From Acinetobacter genomosp. 15BJ (lineage in GTDB: Bacteria > Pseudomonadota > Gammaproteobacteria > Pseudomonadales > Moraxellaceae), in NCBI RefSeq assembly GCF_000400715.1, contig NZ_KE007351.1, positions 186,001-250,000 on the forward strand: a stretch of 64,000 bases of DNA, read 5' to 3'. The notes beneath the pieces were generated by a model, which saw nothing but the letters and a program-made list of their open reading frames with translations, did not search any database and had not been told where the DNA came from. Positions 23,045 through 31,896 of this stretch are shown here, piece by piece (within the stretch, counting starts at the first letter, position 1; the number at the start of each line of letters is the position of its first letter). A program made the translations under genes and the position numbers.

Positions 23045-24466
23045 ATGGACGTATTAGAGAAAGCACTCTTGGTTGATGAGCTCAAAACCCTCGTCGACGG
23101 GCTGAATGATGATAAAACATCACTTTTTGAAATTGCTAAATCAAAACAACGCATCAAAGACATTTGCGCATCTTGCGACGATCCTAATTTTCAGGATCAG
23201 CTCAGCCCATTTAAAGAGTTTATTCTAAATGAAGAATTCTCTGCCGACGACTTAGCGCTTTATGGCTACACCTTGACTTACCGCGGTACTTATAACTTTA
23301 TGGGACGCGTAGAAAATGCCTTGTTTGCTTCGGCAGATATGGGTTGGGCCGCATTACGTCAAGCACAACATTGGCAAGTTTGGGTGATTCGTCCCGCACT
23401 TTCATTCCTTAAAAGCCCTTGGCTCAACTCATCTAAAGATGCCTTACAATGGTTACAGAGCCATGCCAGTGTGTATGTTAAAACAGACCACGAATTACAG
23501 AATTTAATCCCAATATTAGAACCTATTCAAGCTGATGATGCTGAAAAAGCTGCAAATAAAGATAGCCTATCCATTATTAAGCAACAAACAGCTCAGTTTA
23601 AGTCACAACTCGATGCCATTATTCAAGAAAAAATTCAACCGGCTCAGATCACACCTTCTGCTCAAGCCACAACACGTGTGAAACCGAGTTTTAGACAAAG
23701 TTCCGTTGCTTCTGCAAATCTTAACAAGGCCAAACCATTGGCATTGAATGATTTTAGTTTAGATGGCTTACTCTGTAGATTGGAGCGTATTGATGCACGC
23801 ACCTTTCCATCTCTGTATCGGGTCGATTTGCATAACGAGATTGATCAGAATATAAAAATTGATTGGCTCTATCTCAAAGCAGAGAATGAAGCACAACCAC
23901 TTTGGGGATCAGCACAAATTTTTATTGCTGAGCAACTTTATGCACAAGGTCAATTTTCACATTACGTGGTCTTGGTCGGAACTCATAGTGTTGAATATGC
24001 AACCACGATTTTACAGGCCTATACCGATCAACGTCATACGCGAACCAGTTCTATTCATCAAACGAGCTGGAATAATTTTAAACAGCATTATCACCAACAT
24101 GAGACCTTGTTTAATGAGTGCATTATGAATGGCACTTTGGTCTGGCAGCGTGATCAGCGTGTCTATCCATATATTCCTGCATCCTTTATTAATATACAGA
24201 AATTCATTCCCTTTGATGAGACTGCTGCGACCTTCTTTACGCCCGTGATTTTGTTACGAGAGCGTCAAAAAATACGTGTCATCCATGGCTTAGAGCGTGT
24301 GAAGTTATCTAATGAAGATCAAGCCTATCCATATCTATTACTCGATCGTACCGATGGCTATACATGGCAATTGATTCGTCAAGTCATTAGCCGTTTACCA
24401 CAACCCATTTCGGTACATGATCTTTATCAGGCACTCGAAAATAGCGCTCTGCCTGAATCATCTTAA
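23045..24466 (+). CDS. Orphan protein of unknown function, 473 residues
   Basis: I do not recognise this protein. It has no signal peptide or membrane helix. An N-terminal helical region (about 1-160) has LYGYTLTYRGTYNFMGRVENALFASADMGWAALRQAQ. A Gln/Ala/Ser/Thr-rich linker follows (about 185-235), and the C-terminal part (about 245-470) is mixed alpha/beta. The segment TPVILLRERQKIRVIHGLERVKL, followed by YPYLLLDRTDGYTW, recalls the first strands of ParB/sulfiredoxin-like domains, but that is a weak resemblance. A long regulatory gap with a CRP-type site precedes it. Codon use looks like its neighbours. Probably cytoplasmic. Confidence 0.6.
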   Translation: MDVLEKALLVDELKTLVDGLNDDKTSLFEIAKSKQRIKDICASCDDPNFQDQLSPFKEFILNEEFSADDLALYGYTLTYRGTYNFMGRVENALFASADMGWAALRQAQHWQVWVIRPALSFLKSPWLNSSKDALQWLQSHASVYVKTDHELQNLIPILEPIQADDAEKAANKDSLSIIKQQTAQFKSQLDAIIQEKIQPAQITPSAQATTRVKPSFRQSSVASANLNKAKPLALNDFSLDGLLCRLERIDARTFPSLYRVDLHNEIDQNIKIDWLYLKAENEAQPLWGSAQIFIAEQLYAQGQFSHYVVLVGTHSVEYATTILQAYTDQRHTRTSSIHQTSWNNFKQHYHQHETLFNECIMNGTLVWQRDQRVYPYIPASFINIQKFIPFDETAATFFTPVILLRERQKIRVIHGLERVKLSNEDQAYPYLLLDRTDGYTWQLIRQVISRLPQPISVHDLYQALENSALPESS

Positions 24467-24692
24467 ACAAGGCACAGCTATACTTTTTAATTCAGGCAGT
24501 CTTATGCTGTGACTCGACTATTGGCTATTTTTTCCAAAAGGATTTGGATCAGCTAGTCTACTTTTATTTCACTAAGCCCTTATGATTTCTAGCATTTTTA
24601 TACAGCTAAATTGCTTTTTTTTGTTTCTAATACTTGATTTTATTGCCTCAATCATCAAAAGTTAACATAAGAACAATATATAAGCCTTCATT

Positions 24693-25826
24693 ATGAATAA
24701 TTTACAGCAAATGGTACCAACACGTATCTTTTTTGCTTTGCTAACACTTTCACTGGGTACGCTGAGTGTTACCAACGCAGAAACCAACGCTCAAAACCAG
24801 CAGCCGAATTCTGCTACGAATGCGACCACAGTAAATAGCGATGAGAATGCATTGGACTATATTCCACGCTGGGTCGATGCTACGCCAACAATTTTTCCTG
24901 CACAATCCAATCAATCCACGGTCCCTGCAACTGCCGAAACTGAAGACAAAACTTGGGCGGATAAAAAGCAACGCAGTATCCGTGAATGGGCGGATCGTAC
25001 TTCGGTCAAAATTGATGATTGGTTTGGCGATGTCGATCCTGAAAATCCGGCCTCTGCCACCATTCGGGTGATGCTAGATAACTACTGGAATGAACATGAT
25101 GGTTATGAGGTCAAGCCACGTATTCGCGGTAAAATTAAGTTACCAACCTTAGAGAAAAAAGTCAGCGTGGTATTTGGTGATGACTCTTTAGATGATGAAT
25201 TTAAAAATAATGTTGCCAATACCAATAACCAACCTAATTCAGATCCGGATAAAAAATTTGACTCCAAACAAACCCGAGACAGTAACGGCTCCTTAGCCTT
25301 ACGTTGGTCAAATTTTTCCAAGAAACTCCCTTTTGAAACCGATGCTGACCTCGGTATCCGTTCGGGTAGCGATATTTATGCCCGTTTAAGAGCGGAAAAA
25401 CATTGGGATCTACGCAATGATTTCCGCTTTAATGCAGAACAAATTTATCGCTATGGCAGCAAAAGTGAGAATTATTTAAGAACTAATTTAGAATTGATCC
25501 ATGCGCGTCCCAATCAGCCCTTTTTATCAAACCAATTCAGCTTAACTTATGCCGACAAGCAGGATGATGATTTGTGGTGGGATAACCGTCTTTTCCGCCA
25601 ACACCAGTTCTTTGCCCATAACAACTTTAACTATGGGATCTATACGGGTGGCTATTACAACAAAGATGAACTCCGTTTAAACAGCTGGGGACCTTTCGTG
25701 TCTTGGCGACAACCACTCTGGCGTGAATGGTTCTATGTACAAGGCGATCTGAATTATTTTAATGATCATCGCGAAGACCGCAATCATTTTGTCAGCACAT
25801 TCGTTCGACTCGAGACTTTATTCTAG
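24693..25826 (+). CDS. Exported outer-membrane-type protein A of a paralogous pair
   Basis: 377 residues of unknown family. The signal peptide covers about 1-29 (TRIFFALLTLSLGTLSVTNA). An Asn/Thr/Gln-rich stretch follows, then helical WADKKQRSIREWADR, then a C-terminal domain (about 200-377) of alternating amphipathic strands that ends in Phe (VRLETLF), the usual mark of an outer-membrane beta-barrel. The block DLGIRSGSDIYARLRAEKHW to QIYRYGSKSENY, and RLNSWGPFVSWRQPLWREWFY near the end, recur in the next gene. A VFGDDSL motif lies at about 158. Possibly an envelope protein; function unknown. Confidence 0.6.
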   Translation: MNNLQQMVPTRIFFALLTLSLGTLSVTNAETNAQNQQPNSATNATTVNSDENALDYIPRWVDATPTIFPAQSNQSTVPATAETEDKTWADKKQRSIREWADRTSVKIDDWFGDVDPENPASATIRVMLDNYWNEHDGYEVKPRIRGKIKLPTLEKKVSVVFGDDSLDDEFKNNVANTNNQPNSDPDKKFDSKQTRDSNGSLALRWSNFSKKLPFETDADLGIRSGSDIYARLRAEKHWDLRNDFRFNAEQIYRYGSKSENYLRTNLELIHARPNQPFLSNQFSLTYADKQDDDLWWDNRLFRQHQFFAHNNFNYGIYTGGYYNKDELRLNSWGPFVSWRQPLWREWFYVQGDLNYFNDHREDRNHFVSTFVRLETLF

Positions 25827-25847
25827 TACTGAAATGACCTGTCATGA

Positions 25848-25882
25848 TGCCCAGTTGGAATTCCGATTGGGCATTTTTATTA
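25848..25882 (+). terminator. Terminator between the two paralogous envelope genes
   Basis: Arms ATGCCCA (25848-25854) and TGGGCAT (25869-25875) with a nearly self-complementary centre around GGAATTCC are followed by TTTTTATT. It ends transcription of gene A and implies separate expression of gene B. Confidence 0.85.
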
Positions 25883-25906
25883 AAAAAAATTAAGCCCAGT
25901 AAATAA

Positions 25907-26857
25907 ATGATTAAGCTTAAACTGCTATGCTTGTTTTCTTTTATTTTTCTTCACTTTAACATGGATCAACGATACGCTCTGGCTGTGTATTTATTGATTG
26001 TAGGCAATCTTTGCCTCGGTGAGCTACTTACACCCATCTTTCCAATGTTCTTACCGCTCAGCAGACATTTCTCGCGTACATCACATGTATTTTTAGATCA
26101 AAAGGCTGGGCATCCCCACACTCAAAAGCAAACCACAAAAACGTTGGCTTGCGATGTTGCAACAGAAAGACCTGAAGATCAGCTCAGTGATGCACAACTA
26201 AGCCAGGAATTGATGGCCGTTTTTGGTGAAGACTCATTATGGCAACGTGCACAACAGCCTCCTCCCCTAAAAAAGCTTGGTAAAACCAGCAAGCACCCAT
26301 CGCATAAAAATATCAATACGCCCAATCCTGTCAGCGCGAGTTGGAGTACGATTTCAAGCTGGTTGCCCTTTAACAATGATCTGGACTTAGGTTCGAACTC
26401 AAATACTGATATTTATGTGCAATTTCTTGCCAAGAAGCAATGGAACTTACATTCAGGACTGAATCTGGATACGGCGCAAATCTTTCGTTATGGCTCAAGC
26501 AGTAAAAACTATGCCGAAACCAATCTGAATTTAACCCAGATGTTTCAGCAACAAGCACTATTTTCGACTCAATTCAATCTGTCTAAGACCCAAGATGAAG
26601 ACTACACTTGGCGTAATCGGACTTTCCAGAAATTACACTTGCTCTCCAAAGACAACCTTAGTTATGGGATTGTCAGTGAAGGTGATTATGAAAAGAAAGA
26701 ACTTCGAGTCAATCAATGGGGACCTTATTTTTCTTGGAAACGCCCGATTTGGCGTAACTGGCTGTATATGCAAAATGATCTTAATTATTTAAATGTTCCT
26801 GCCGATAAACAGGACAATCATTTCAGCTATCAAATGAGCTTTGAAGCTCACTTCTGA
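25907..26857 (+). CDS. Exported outer-membrane-type protein B of a paralogous pair
   Basis: 316 residues, homologous to the preceding protein over its C-terminal half: DLDLGSNSNTDIYVQFLAKKQW, QIFRYGSSSKNYAETNLNL and RVNQWGPYFSWKRPIWRNWLY match the same blocks, both carry VFG(D/E)DSL, and both end in Phe. The N-terminus differs: it has two hydrophobic stretches (about 3-17 and 24-48) instead of a standard signal peptide, so either the start is internal or the export signal is unusual. No clear ribosome-binding site precedes the ATG at 25907; an ATG at 25961 is an alternative. Only about 30 bases separate it from the terminator of gene A. Function unknown. Confidence 0.55.
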   Translation: MIKLKLLCLFSFIFLHFNMDQRYALAVYLLIVGNLCLGELLTPIFPMFLPLSRHFSRTSHVFLDQKAGHPHTQKQTTKTLACDVATERPEDQLSDAQLSQELMAVFGEDSLWQRAQQPPPLKKLGKTSKHPSHKNINTPNPVSASWSTISSWLPFNNDLDLGSNSNTDIYVQFLAKKQWNLHSGLNLDTAQIFRYGSSSKNYAETNLNLTQMFQQQALFSTQFNLSKTQDEDYTWRNRTFQKLHLLSKDNLSYGIVSEGDYEKKELRVNQWGPYFSWKRPIWRNWLYMQNDLNYLNVPADKQDNHFSYQMSFEAHF

Positions 26858-26875
26858 TGAAAATATCGACACTAC

Positions 26876-26901
26876 TGTGGATAACTTTAAAGTTATCCAT
26901 A
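26876..26901. repeat. Palindrome carrying two DnaA-box-like sequences
   Basis: A 22-bp perfect palindrome (26878-26899) has half-sites TGGATAACTTT and AAAGTTATCCA. With its left flank it contains an exact DnaA box on the minus strand (TTATCCACA, complement of 26876-26884), and on the plus strand a one-mismatch box TTATCCATA (26893-26901). It lies between two convergent genes, just before their shared terminator. Confidence 0.55.
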
Positions 26902-26904
26902 CAC

Positions 26905-26938
26905 ATAAAAAAACCTCCGCCGAAGCAGAGGTTTTTTG
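26905..26938. terminator. Bidirectional terminator between the envelope gene and htpG
   Basis: Stem AACCTC-GC / GC-AGAGGTT with A-run before and T-run after (about 26905-26938). It serves htpG on the minus strand and the envelope gene on the plus strand. Confidence 0.88.
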
Positions 26939-26950
26939 TGATCAAAACAC

Positions 26951-28870
26951 TTATTTCAATAACAAGCTATTAATACGTTTAACATAAGCTGCTGGATCTT
27001 CTGGTAAGCCACCTTCTGCAATCACAGCCTGATCAAAGATTACATTGGCCAAATCATCAAACTGCGCTGAGTTCTCTAATTTTTTCACCAACGGATGCTC
27101 AGGGTTGATTTCCAAAGTTGGCTTAATTTCAGGCACAGCTTGCCCTGCTTGTTTCAACATACGGATCAGCTGTGGTGAAAGCTCCCCTTCACTAGTGACT
27201 AAACATGCAGGAGAGTCCACCAAACGCGTGGTCACACGGACTTCCTTGGTTTTATCTTTTAACGATGTACTTAAACGATCCACCACGGGCTTAAACTGTT
27301 CAGCCGCTTGCTCTAAGGCCTTTTTCTCTTCAGCATCTTGTAGATCACCGAGATCGACTGCGCCTTTAGACACGTTCTGCAATGACGTACCATCAAACTC
27401 AAATACAAAGTTCATGGCCCACTCATCAACACGATCCGCCATGAGTAACACTTCAATGCCTTTTTTCTTGAAGACTTCAAGTTGTGGCGAATTTTTCGCA
27501 GCCGTTAAATTATCTGCAGTCACGTAATAAATCGCTTTCTGCCCTTCTTTCATGCGTGACTTGTAGTCAGCAAAAGACGTACTGATCTCATCATGATTTG
27601 AAGTTGCATAACGCAATAATTTTAAGATACGTTCACGATTGCCCGTGTCTTCACCTAAACCTTCTTTCAATACTGAGCCAAATTCAGTGTAGAAGGTTTT
27701 AAATTTCTCTTGGTCTTTCTCATCTTCCGATTTTGCCAAACCATCCAGTAAGGTTAATACGCGACGCGCATTACCTTCACGAATGGTTTTCACATCACGG
27801 CTTTCTTGTAAAAGTTCACGGCTGACGTTCAACGGTAAATCAGCACTATCTACAACGCCTTGTACGAAACGTAAGTAGTTTGGAATCAGGTTATCCGCTT
27901 CATCCAAGATAAATACGCGTTTTACATACAGCTTGATGCCTGCTTTTGCTTCGCGAGTAAATAAATCTTGTTTGGCCTGACTTGGAATATACAGTAACTG
28001 GGTATATTCGGTGCTACCTTCTACGCGGTTATGCGCCCACGCCAAAGGTTCTGCAAAATCGTGGCTCAGGTTTTTATAAAACTCGATGTATTGCTCATCA
28101 GTGATTTCACTCTTGTTACGCGTCCATAACGCACTGGCTGAGTTAATCGCTTCCCATTCATCAGTCTTGACCATTTGACCGCCTTTCGGTTCTTCACCTT
28201 CAGCGACTTCTTCCTCTTGCCATACTTCTTTTTGCATTTCGATTGGCAAGCTGATGTGGTCAGAATATTTATTGATGATTTGTTTAACTTTCCACGACTC
28301 TAAATAATCCAGTGCATCATCACGCAAATGCAAGATGATGTCAGTACCACGCGTTGCTTTCTCAATCGTTTGAACTTCGAACTCGCCTGTACCACCACTG
28401 ATCCAACGCACAGCTTCAGCCGCATCCAGCCCTGCACGACGCGATTCAACAGTAATTTTATCGGCAACAATAAAACCTGAGTAGAAACCAACACCAAACT
28501 GACCAATCAACTGGGCATCTGATTTTTGGTCGCCTGTCAGTTTAGACATAAAGTCTTTCGTTCCTGACTTTGCAATGGTACCTAAGTTATCAATGGCTTC
28601 TTGCTGGCTCAGACCAATCCCGTTATCTGAAATGGTTAAGGTTTTATGGTCTTTATCTAAAGTTACGCGGACACGTAAGTCTGGATCATTTTCATAATAT
28701 TCAGGGTGATTAATTCCTTCAAAACGTAACTTATCGCAAGCGTCCGATGCATTTGAAATCAATTCACGTAAGAAAATTTCAGGGTTGGAATACAGTGAAT
28801 GGGTCACTAAATGTAATAACTGAGCAACCTCAGCTTGGAAACTATAATTCTGTGCGACTTGTTCACTCAT
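26951..28870 (-). CDS. htpG: Molecular chaperone HtpG (bacterial Hsp90)
   Basis: ATP-dependent dimeric chaperone. The 639 residues are full length. The GHKL ATPase N-domain shows ELISNASDACDKLR (about 38-51), DNGIGLS (about 83) and GQFGVGFYSGFIV (about 122). A middle domain follows, with the catalytic-arginine region NVSRELLQESRDV (about 343), and then the C-terminal dimerisation domain. The highly conserved YIPSQAKQDLF-type segment is present. A good sigma-32-like promoter lies just upstream, and a terminator lies downstream. Monocistronic. Confidence 0.97.
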   Translation of the reverse strand: MSEQVAQNYSFQAEVAQLLHLVTHSLYSNPEIFLRELISNASDACDKLRFEGINHPEYYENDPDLRVRVTLDKDHKTLTISDNGIGLSQQEAIDNLGTIAKSGTKDFMSKLTGDQKSDAQLIGQFGVGFYSGFIVADKITVESRRAGLDAAEAVRWISGGTGEFEVQTIEKATRGTDIILHLRDDALDYLESWKVKQIINKYSDHISLPIEMQKEVWQEEEVAEGEEPKGGQMVKTDEWEAINSASALWTRNKSEITDEQYIEFYKNLSHDFAEPLAWAHNRVEGSTEYTQLLYIPSQAKQDLFTREAKAGIKLYVKRVFILDEADNLIPNYLRFVQGVVDSADLPLNVSRELLQESRDVKTIREGNARRVLTLLDGLAKSEDEKDQEKFKTFYTEFGSVLKEGLGEDTGNRERILKLLRYATSNHDEISTSFADYKSRMKEGQKAIYYVTADNLTAAKNSPQLEVFKKKGIEVLLMADRVDEWAMNFVFEFDGTSLQNVSKGAVDLGDLQDAEEKKALEQAAEQFKPVVDRLSTSLKDKTKEVRVTTRLVDSPACLVTSEGELSPQLIRMLKQAGQAVPEIKPTLEINPEHPLVKKLENSAQFDDLANVIFDQAVIAEGGLPEDPAAYVKRINSLLLK

Positions 28871-28912
28871 AAATCACTCCTTATCTGTGCTTATATCTTT
28901 GGAATGATTTAT

Positions 28913-28939
28913 GAATGGTGCATATCTTGGATTTTTCAA
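28913..28939 (-). promoter_or_regulatory. Sigma-32-like heat-shock promoter of htpG
   Basis: On the minus strand TTGAAA (complement of 28934-28939) is followed after 13 bases by CACCATTC (complement of 28913-28920). This compares with the heat-shock consensus CTTGAAA, 11-16 bases, CCCCATNT. It lies about 43 bases before the htpG ATG. Confidence 0.65.
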
Positions 28940-28984
28940 TCCTTGATGCTAATTTTTAAGCTAAAAATCGCACAAAAGTTACAA

Positions 28985-29338
28985 TTAGAATGGACCTTGG
29001 CTTAAGACTCGTGTTTGTAGAAGTTGATCTAACTGTTGCTGTCTTTGTGCATAAGCACGCTTCAGACAAGGGCTATTGGCAGCACAGGAATTACGTTGTT
29101 TTAGCCATTTAAATTGTTGATCTTTCTCTGCATCACGCCCTCCCATAGGTAAAGCATGCAGCATAATTTGGTAGGTCGTCGCCAGTTTGACATCGGCATC
29201 GTTTAAACTACGGTCATTGCAGATCTGCTGCTCAGCTTTTAGCTTCGCAGCCTTACAAGAGAAACTAGCTGCCTGGGCTTGGGACAAAAATAATAAGGGT
29301 GTGAGTAATAATGCTGTCGTTATCAGTTTTTTCATCAT
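28985..29338 (-). CDS. LprI/DUF1311-family periplasmic protein
   Basis: 117 residues. The signal peptide runs to about residue 23 (FLSQAQA). The mature part has the lysozyme-inhibitor LprI-type pattern: four Cys (SFSCKAAKLKAEQQIC; NSCAANSPCLKRAY) and the WLKQRNSC and RAYAQRQQQLDQL motifs. The family includes lysozyme inhibitors in Mycobacterium, but most members are uncharacterised. It lies upstream of htpG on the same strand. The start is one of two adjacent ATGs. Confidence 0.8.
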   Translation of the reverse strand: MMKKLITTALLLTPLLFLSQAQAASFSCKAAKLKAEQQICNDRSLNDADVKLATTYQIMLHALPMGGRDAEKDQQFKWLKQRNSCAANSPCLKRAYAQRQQQLDQLLQTRVLSQGPF

Positions 29339-29429
29339 GAATCATTCACTTTTATTTAAGCTTATGTCTCAGCATACAAAACTTAAGTGTTGAAGCCTGT
29401 ATCGGTTTTATATTCAAATTGCAAAAATA

Positions 29430-29453
29430 AAAAACCTCACACAAGGTGAGGTT
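29430..29453 (-). terminator. Intrinsic terminator of ompW
   Basis: Perfect 8-bp stem AACCTCAC (29433-29440) / GTGAGGTT (29446-29453) with a 5-base loop, then a T-rich run on the minus strand. Confidence 0.9.
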
Positions 29454-29471
29454 CTTCAATCATTCACTGAC

Positions 29472-30056
29472 TTAGAACTTGTAGCTATAACCTAATGTAT
29501 ACACCACTGGATTGAGATCTAAATCAAATTTAGTACCATCCACCAAGGTGACTTCTGGGCTAATGTCCGCATAACGTACATCAACATAAACACCCCAATT
29601 TTTAGCATCTGCAGGTTGGAAGTTAAAGCCCAACTGACCGGCAAAACCAAATGCTTCTTTCACATCTTTCGCTACACCCTTTTCATTCCAAGGGATGAAG
29701 GCTGTACCACCAACACCAATATAAGGTGTAAAGCGTGTTGAGTTTTTAAAGTTATATTTTGCTGTAATCGTAGGTGGTAATTGGCGAACACTAGCAACTT
29801 TTTCACCATTTAATAGTACGTCATGATTAATTGGTGTTGCTAATAATAATTCAGCAGAGAATGGTGTTTCACCAAAAAAATACTCAACTGAAGGTGTAAA
29901 TGCAAACTCATCATCACCTTTAACCGTTGCACCTGGGGCCAATGTTGTATCCGCAGTCGGGTTAATAACACTCGCACCCACTTTAACTTGAAAGCCCCCT
30001 GCAAATGCAGTTGAAGATAACCCCAATAATGCTACAACCAATGCTTTCTTTAACAT
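29472..30056 (-). CDS. ompW: OmpW-family outer-membrane protein
   Basis: 194 residues with a signal peptide to about residue 19 (AFAG) and an eight-stranded small beta-barrel pattern. The family marks are present: FQVKVGASVINPT near the start, TPSVEYFF, LPPTITAKYNF, TPYIGVGGTAF, and the C-terminal TLGYSYKF ending in Phe. OmpW proteins form narrow hydrophobic channels for small molecules and respond to iron and stress; in Acinetobacter OmpW binds iron and colistin. GAGG precedes the ATG by 8 bases. A 418-base AT-rich upstream gap with a direct repeat may hold its regulation. Confidence 0.9.
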   Translation of the reverse strand: MLKKALVVALLGLSSTAFAGGFQVKVGASVINPTADTTLAPGATVKGDDEFAFTPSVEYFFGETPFSAELLLATPINHDVLLNGEKVASVRQLPPTITAKYNFKNSTRFTPYIGVGGTAFIPWNEKGVAKDVKEAFGFAGQLGFNFQPADAKNWGVYVDVRYADISPEVTLVDGTKFDLDLNPVVYTLGYSYKF

Positions 30057-30474
30057 TAAAACAACCTCTTTAACAATTTATGTTCTTGTTCAACATAATA
30101 AACACGGGTTTTTACATTATGCAATACTTATTAATTCCGACCATTTAAATCTATTTTGTAATATATTGAATATTAATAAAATATAATTGTTAAAATATGT
30201 AATATTTATTAATCCAGACCATTTTAGTCCACTTAAGCCACTATAAAACCTAGTATTTTAATCAGAATGTATTAATTTAAAATGTTAGATAAAGTTTTTA
30301 GAAAAATTTAATTTAGATGAATTAAAAAATATAATCATATAAAACTTAATATTAAAATCACATTATAAAATTAGATTAAAAAAGAGACAAAAAATGTCAA
30401 ATACTGATTATTTTTATATTTTAATTCTAGAAAATACACAAGCATAAAAAATGGCTCTTAACGAGCCATTTGCA
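30057..30474. promoter_or_regulatory. AT-rich gap upstream of ompW with a 24-bp direct repeat
   Basis: No gene is supported. Two copies of a 24-base unit (30123-30146 and 30201-30224) match at 21 positions, including ATTAAT and GACCATTT, with start-to-start spacing of 78 bases. The whole gap is extremely AT-rich, which suggests H-NS-type silencing and one or more regulator sites. The antiporter gene ends on the right, followed by a short GGCTC/GAGCC hairpin at about 30450-30466 that can terminate it. Confidence 0.5.
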
Positions 30475-31896
30475 TTATAAAATCATTGCGGCAATCCAGC
30501 CAAAAATAAGCAGTGGGATATTAAAGTGTATAAAAGTCGGCACAACTGTATCCCAAATGTGATCATGTTGACCATCTACACCTAAACCCGCTGTTGGTCC
30601 TAAAGTAGAATCAGATGCAGGTGAACCCGCATCACCTAATGCCGCAGCGGTACCAATTAAAGCGATCGTTGCCAATGGTGAGAAGCCAAACTGTACGCAC
30701 AAAGGCACATAAATCACTGCCAGCACAGGCACACTTGAGAACGATGAACCAATACCAATCGTCACGAATAAGCCGATAAAGAGCATCAGGAACGCGGCTA
30801 ATGCATGGTTATCACCAATGATATGCACCACGCCATTGACCAGATGGGTGATATCGCCTGTATGGGTCATCACTGAGGCAAAACCGGCCGCAGAGATCAT
30901 GATAAAGCCCACCAGAGCCATCATACGCATCCCTTGTACAAACACATCATCGGCATCTTGCCATTTAAAAATCCCAGAAGCAGATAACACAGCAAAGCCG
31001 ACTAAACCACCGAGAATCATCGAACCTGAATACAATTGTGCAACCAGAGTTAAACCGATCGCCAGCACAGCCATAAACATGGTTTTCTTGGAGATATAAG
31101 GTACATTCTCCGCTTCTTGTTTGAGTTCTTCAGCATCAGCTTTGAGATCATATTCTGCTTGTGTGGTCACTTTCAGTGGCTTATCTAGGTCAATCGTTTT
31201 GACTGGCGTAATTGAACGATCAACATAAATACGCGGCTTACGATAGCTAATAAATACCGCAACTAAAGTACCAATCACCATCCCTAAGACTGGAATCGCC
31301 ATACCGATTGGCATCATGCCCCGTTCCACATGTAAGCCGTAAGCGGCGCCAATCTTGTTGATATTGCCCATCAGAATCTGTTCAAGGAAGATCGCGCCAA
31401 AGCCAACTGGCAGGAAAATATAGGTTCCCACCAAACCCAACGTCATGACACATGCTGCCGCACGTCGATCCAGCTTTAAATGATTCATCACTTTTAATAA
31501 AGGTGGAACTAAAACGGGAATAAACGCAATATGCACCGGAATGAGGTTTTGAGAGAAGATTGCAGCAATCAGCAGAATGGTTAATAACAGATATTTCACC
31601 TTTTTCTGTTGATTTTTACCTGCTTCCATCCCCAATAAACCAATCAGTTTATGCGCAAGTAAATCTGGCAATCCAGACTTTGAAAGTGCCAATGCAAATG
31701 CACCTAATACCGCATAAGCCAAAGCAACTTCAGCACCATCGCCTAAGCCTGCATTAAACGCTTCTACAGTTTGAGAAAGACTTAGACCAGCGACCAAGCC
31801 TCCAATAATGGCTGAAATCACCAAAGTGAGAACAACAGAAACTCGTGCCAGTGACAAGATAAACATCACGGCAATCGCAATTACGACAGCATTCAT
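30475..31896 (-). CDS. Na+/H+ antiporter family (NhaC-type) transporter
   Basis: About 473 residues with some 11-12 hydrophobic helices. The N-terminal NhaC-like half and the C-terminal segment IALIGTAAALGDAGSPASDSTLGPTAGLG (about 415-443) identify the Na+/H+ antiporter family that includes Bacillus YuiF-like permeases. The precise substrate (Na+/H+ exchange, histidine or other amino acid uptake) is unresolved. I chose the ATG at 31896 (MNAVVIAIAVMF); an in-frame TTG at 31914 would add six residues, and neither start has a strong ribosome-binding site. Monocistronic. Confidence 0.82.
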   Translation of the reverse strand: MNAVVIAIAVMFILSLARVSVVLTLVISAIIGGLVAGLSLSQTVEAFNAGLGDGAEVALAYAVLGAFALALSKSGLPDLLAHKLIGLLGMEAGKNQQKKVKYLLLTILLIAAIFSQNLIPVHIAFIPVLVPPLLKVMNHLKLDRRAAACVMTLGLVGTYIFLPVGFGAIFLEQILMGNINKIGAAYGLHVERGMMPIGMAIPVLGMVIGTLVAVFISYRKPRIYVDRSITPVKTIDLDKPLKVTTQAEYDLKADAEELKQEAENVPYISKKTMFMAVLAIGLTLVAQLYSGSMILGGLVGFAVLSASGIFKWQDADDVFVQGMRMMALVGFIMISAAGFASVMTHTGDITHLVNGVVHIIGDNHALAAFLMLFIGLFVTIGIGSSFSSVPVLAVIYVPLCVQFGFSPLATIALIGTAAALGDAGSPASDSTLGPTAGLGVDGQHDHIWDTVVPTFIHFNIPLLIFGWIAAMIL

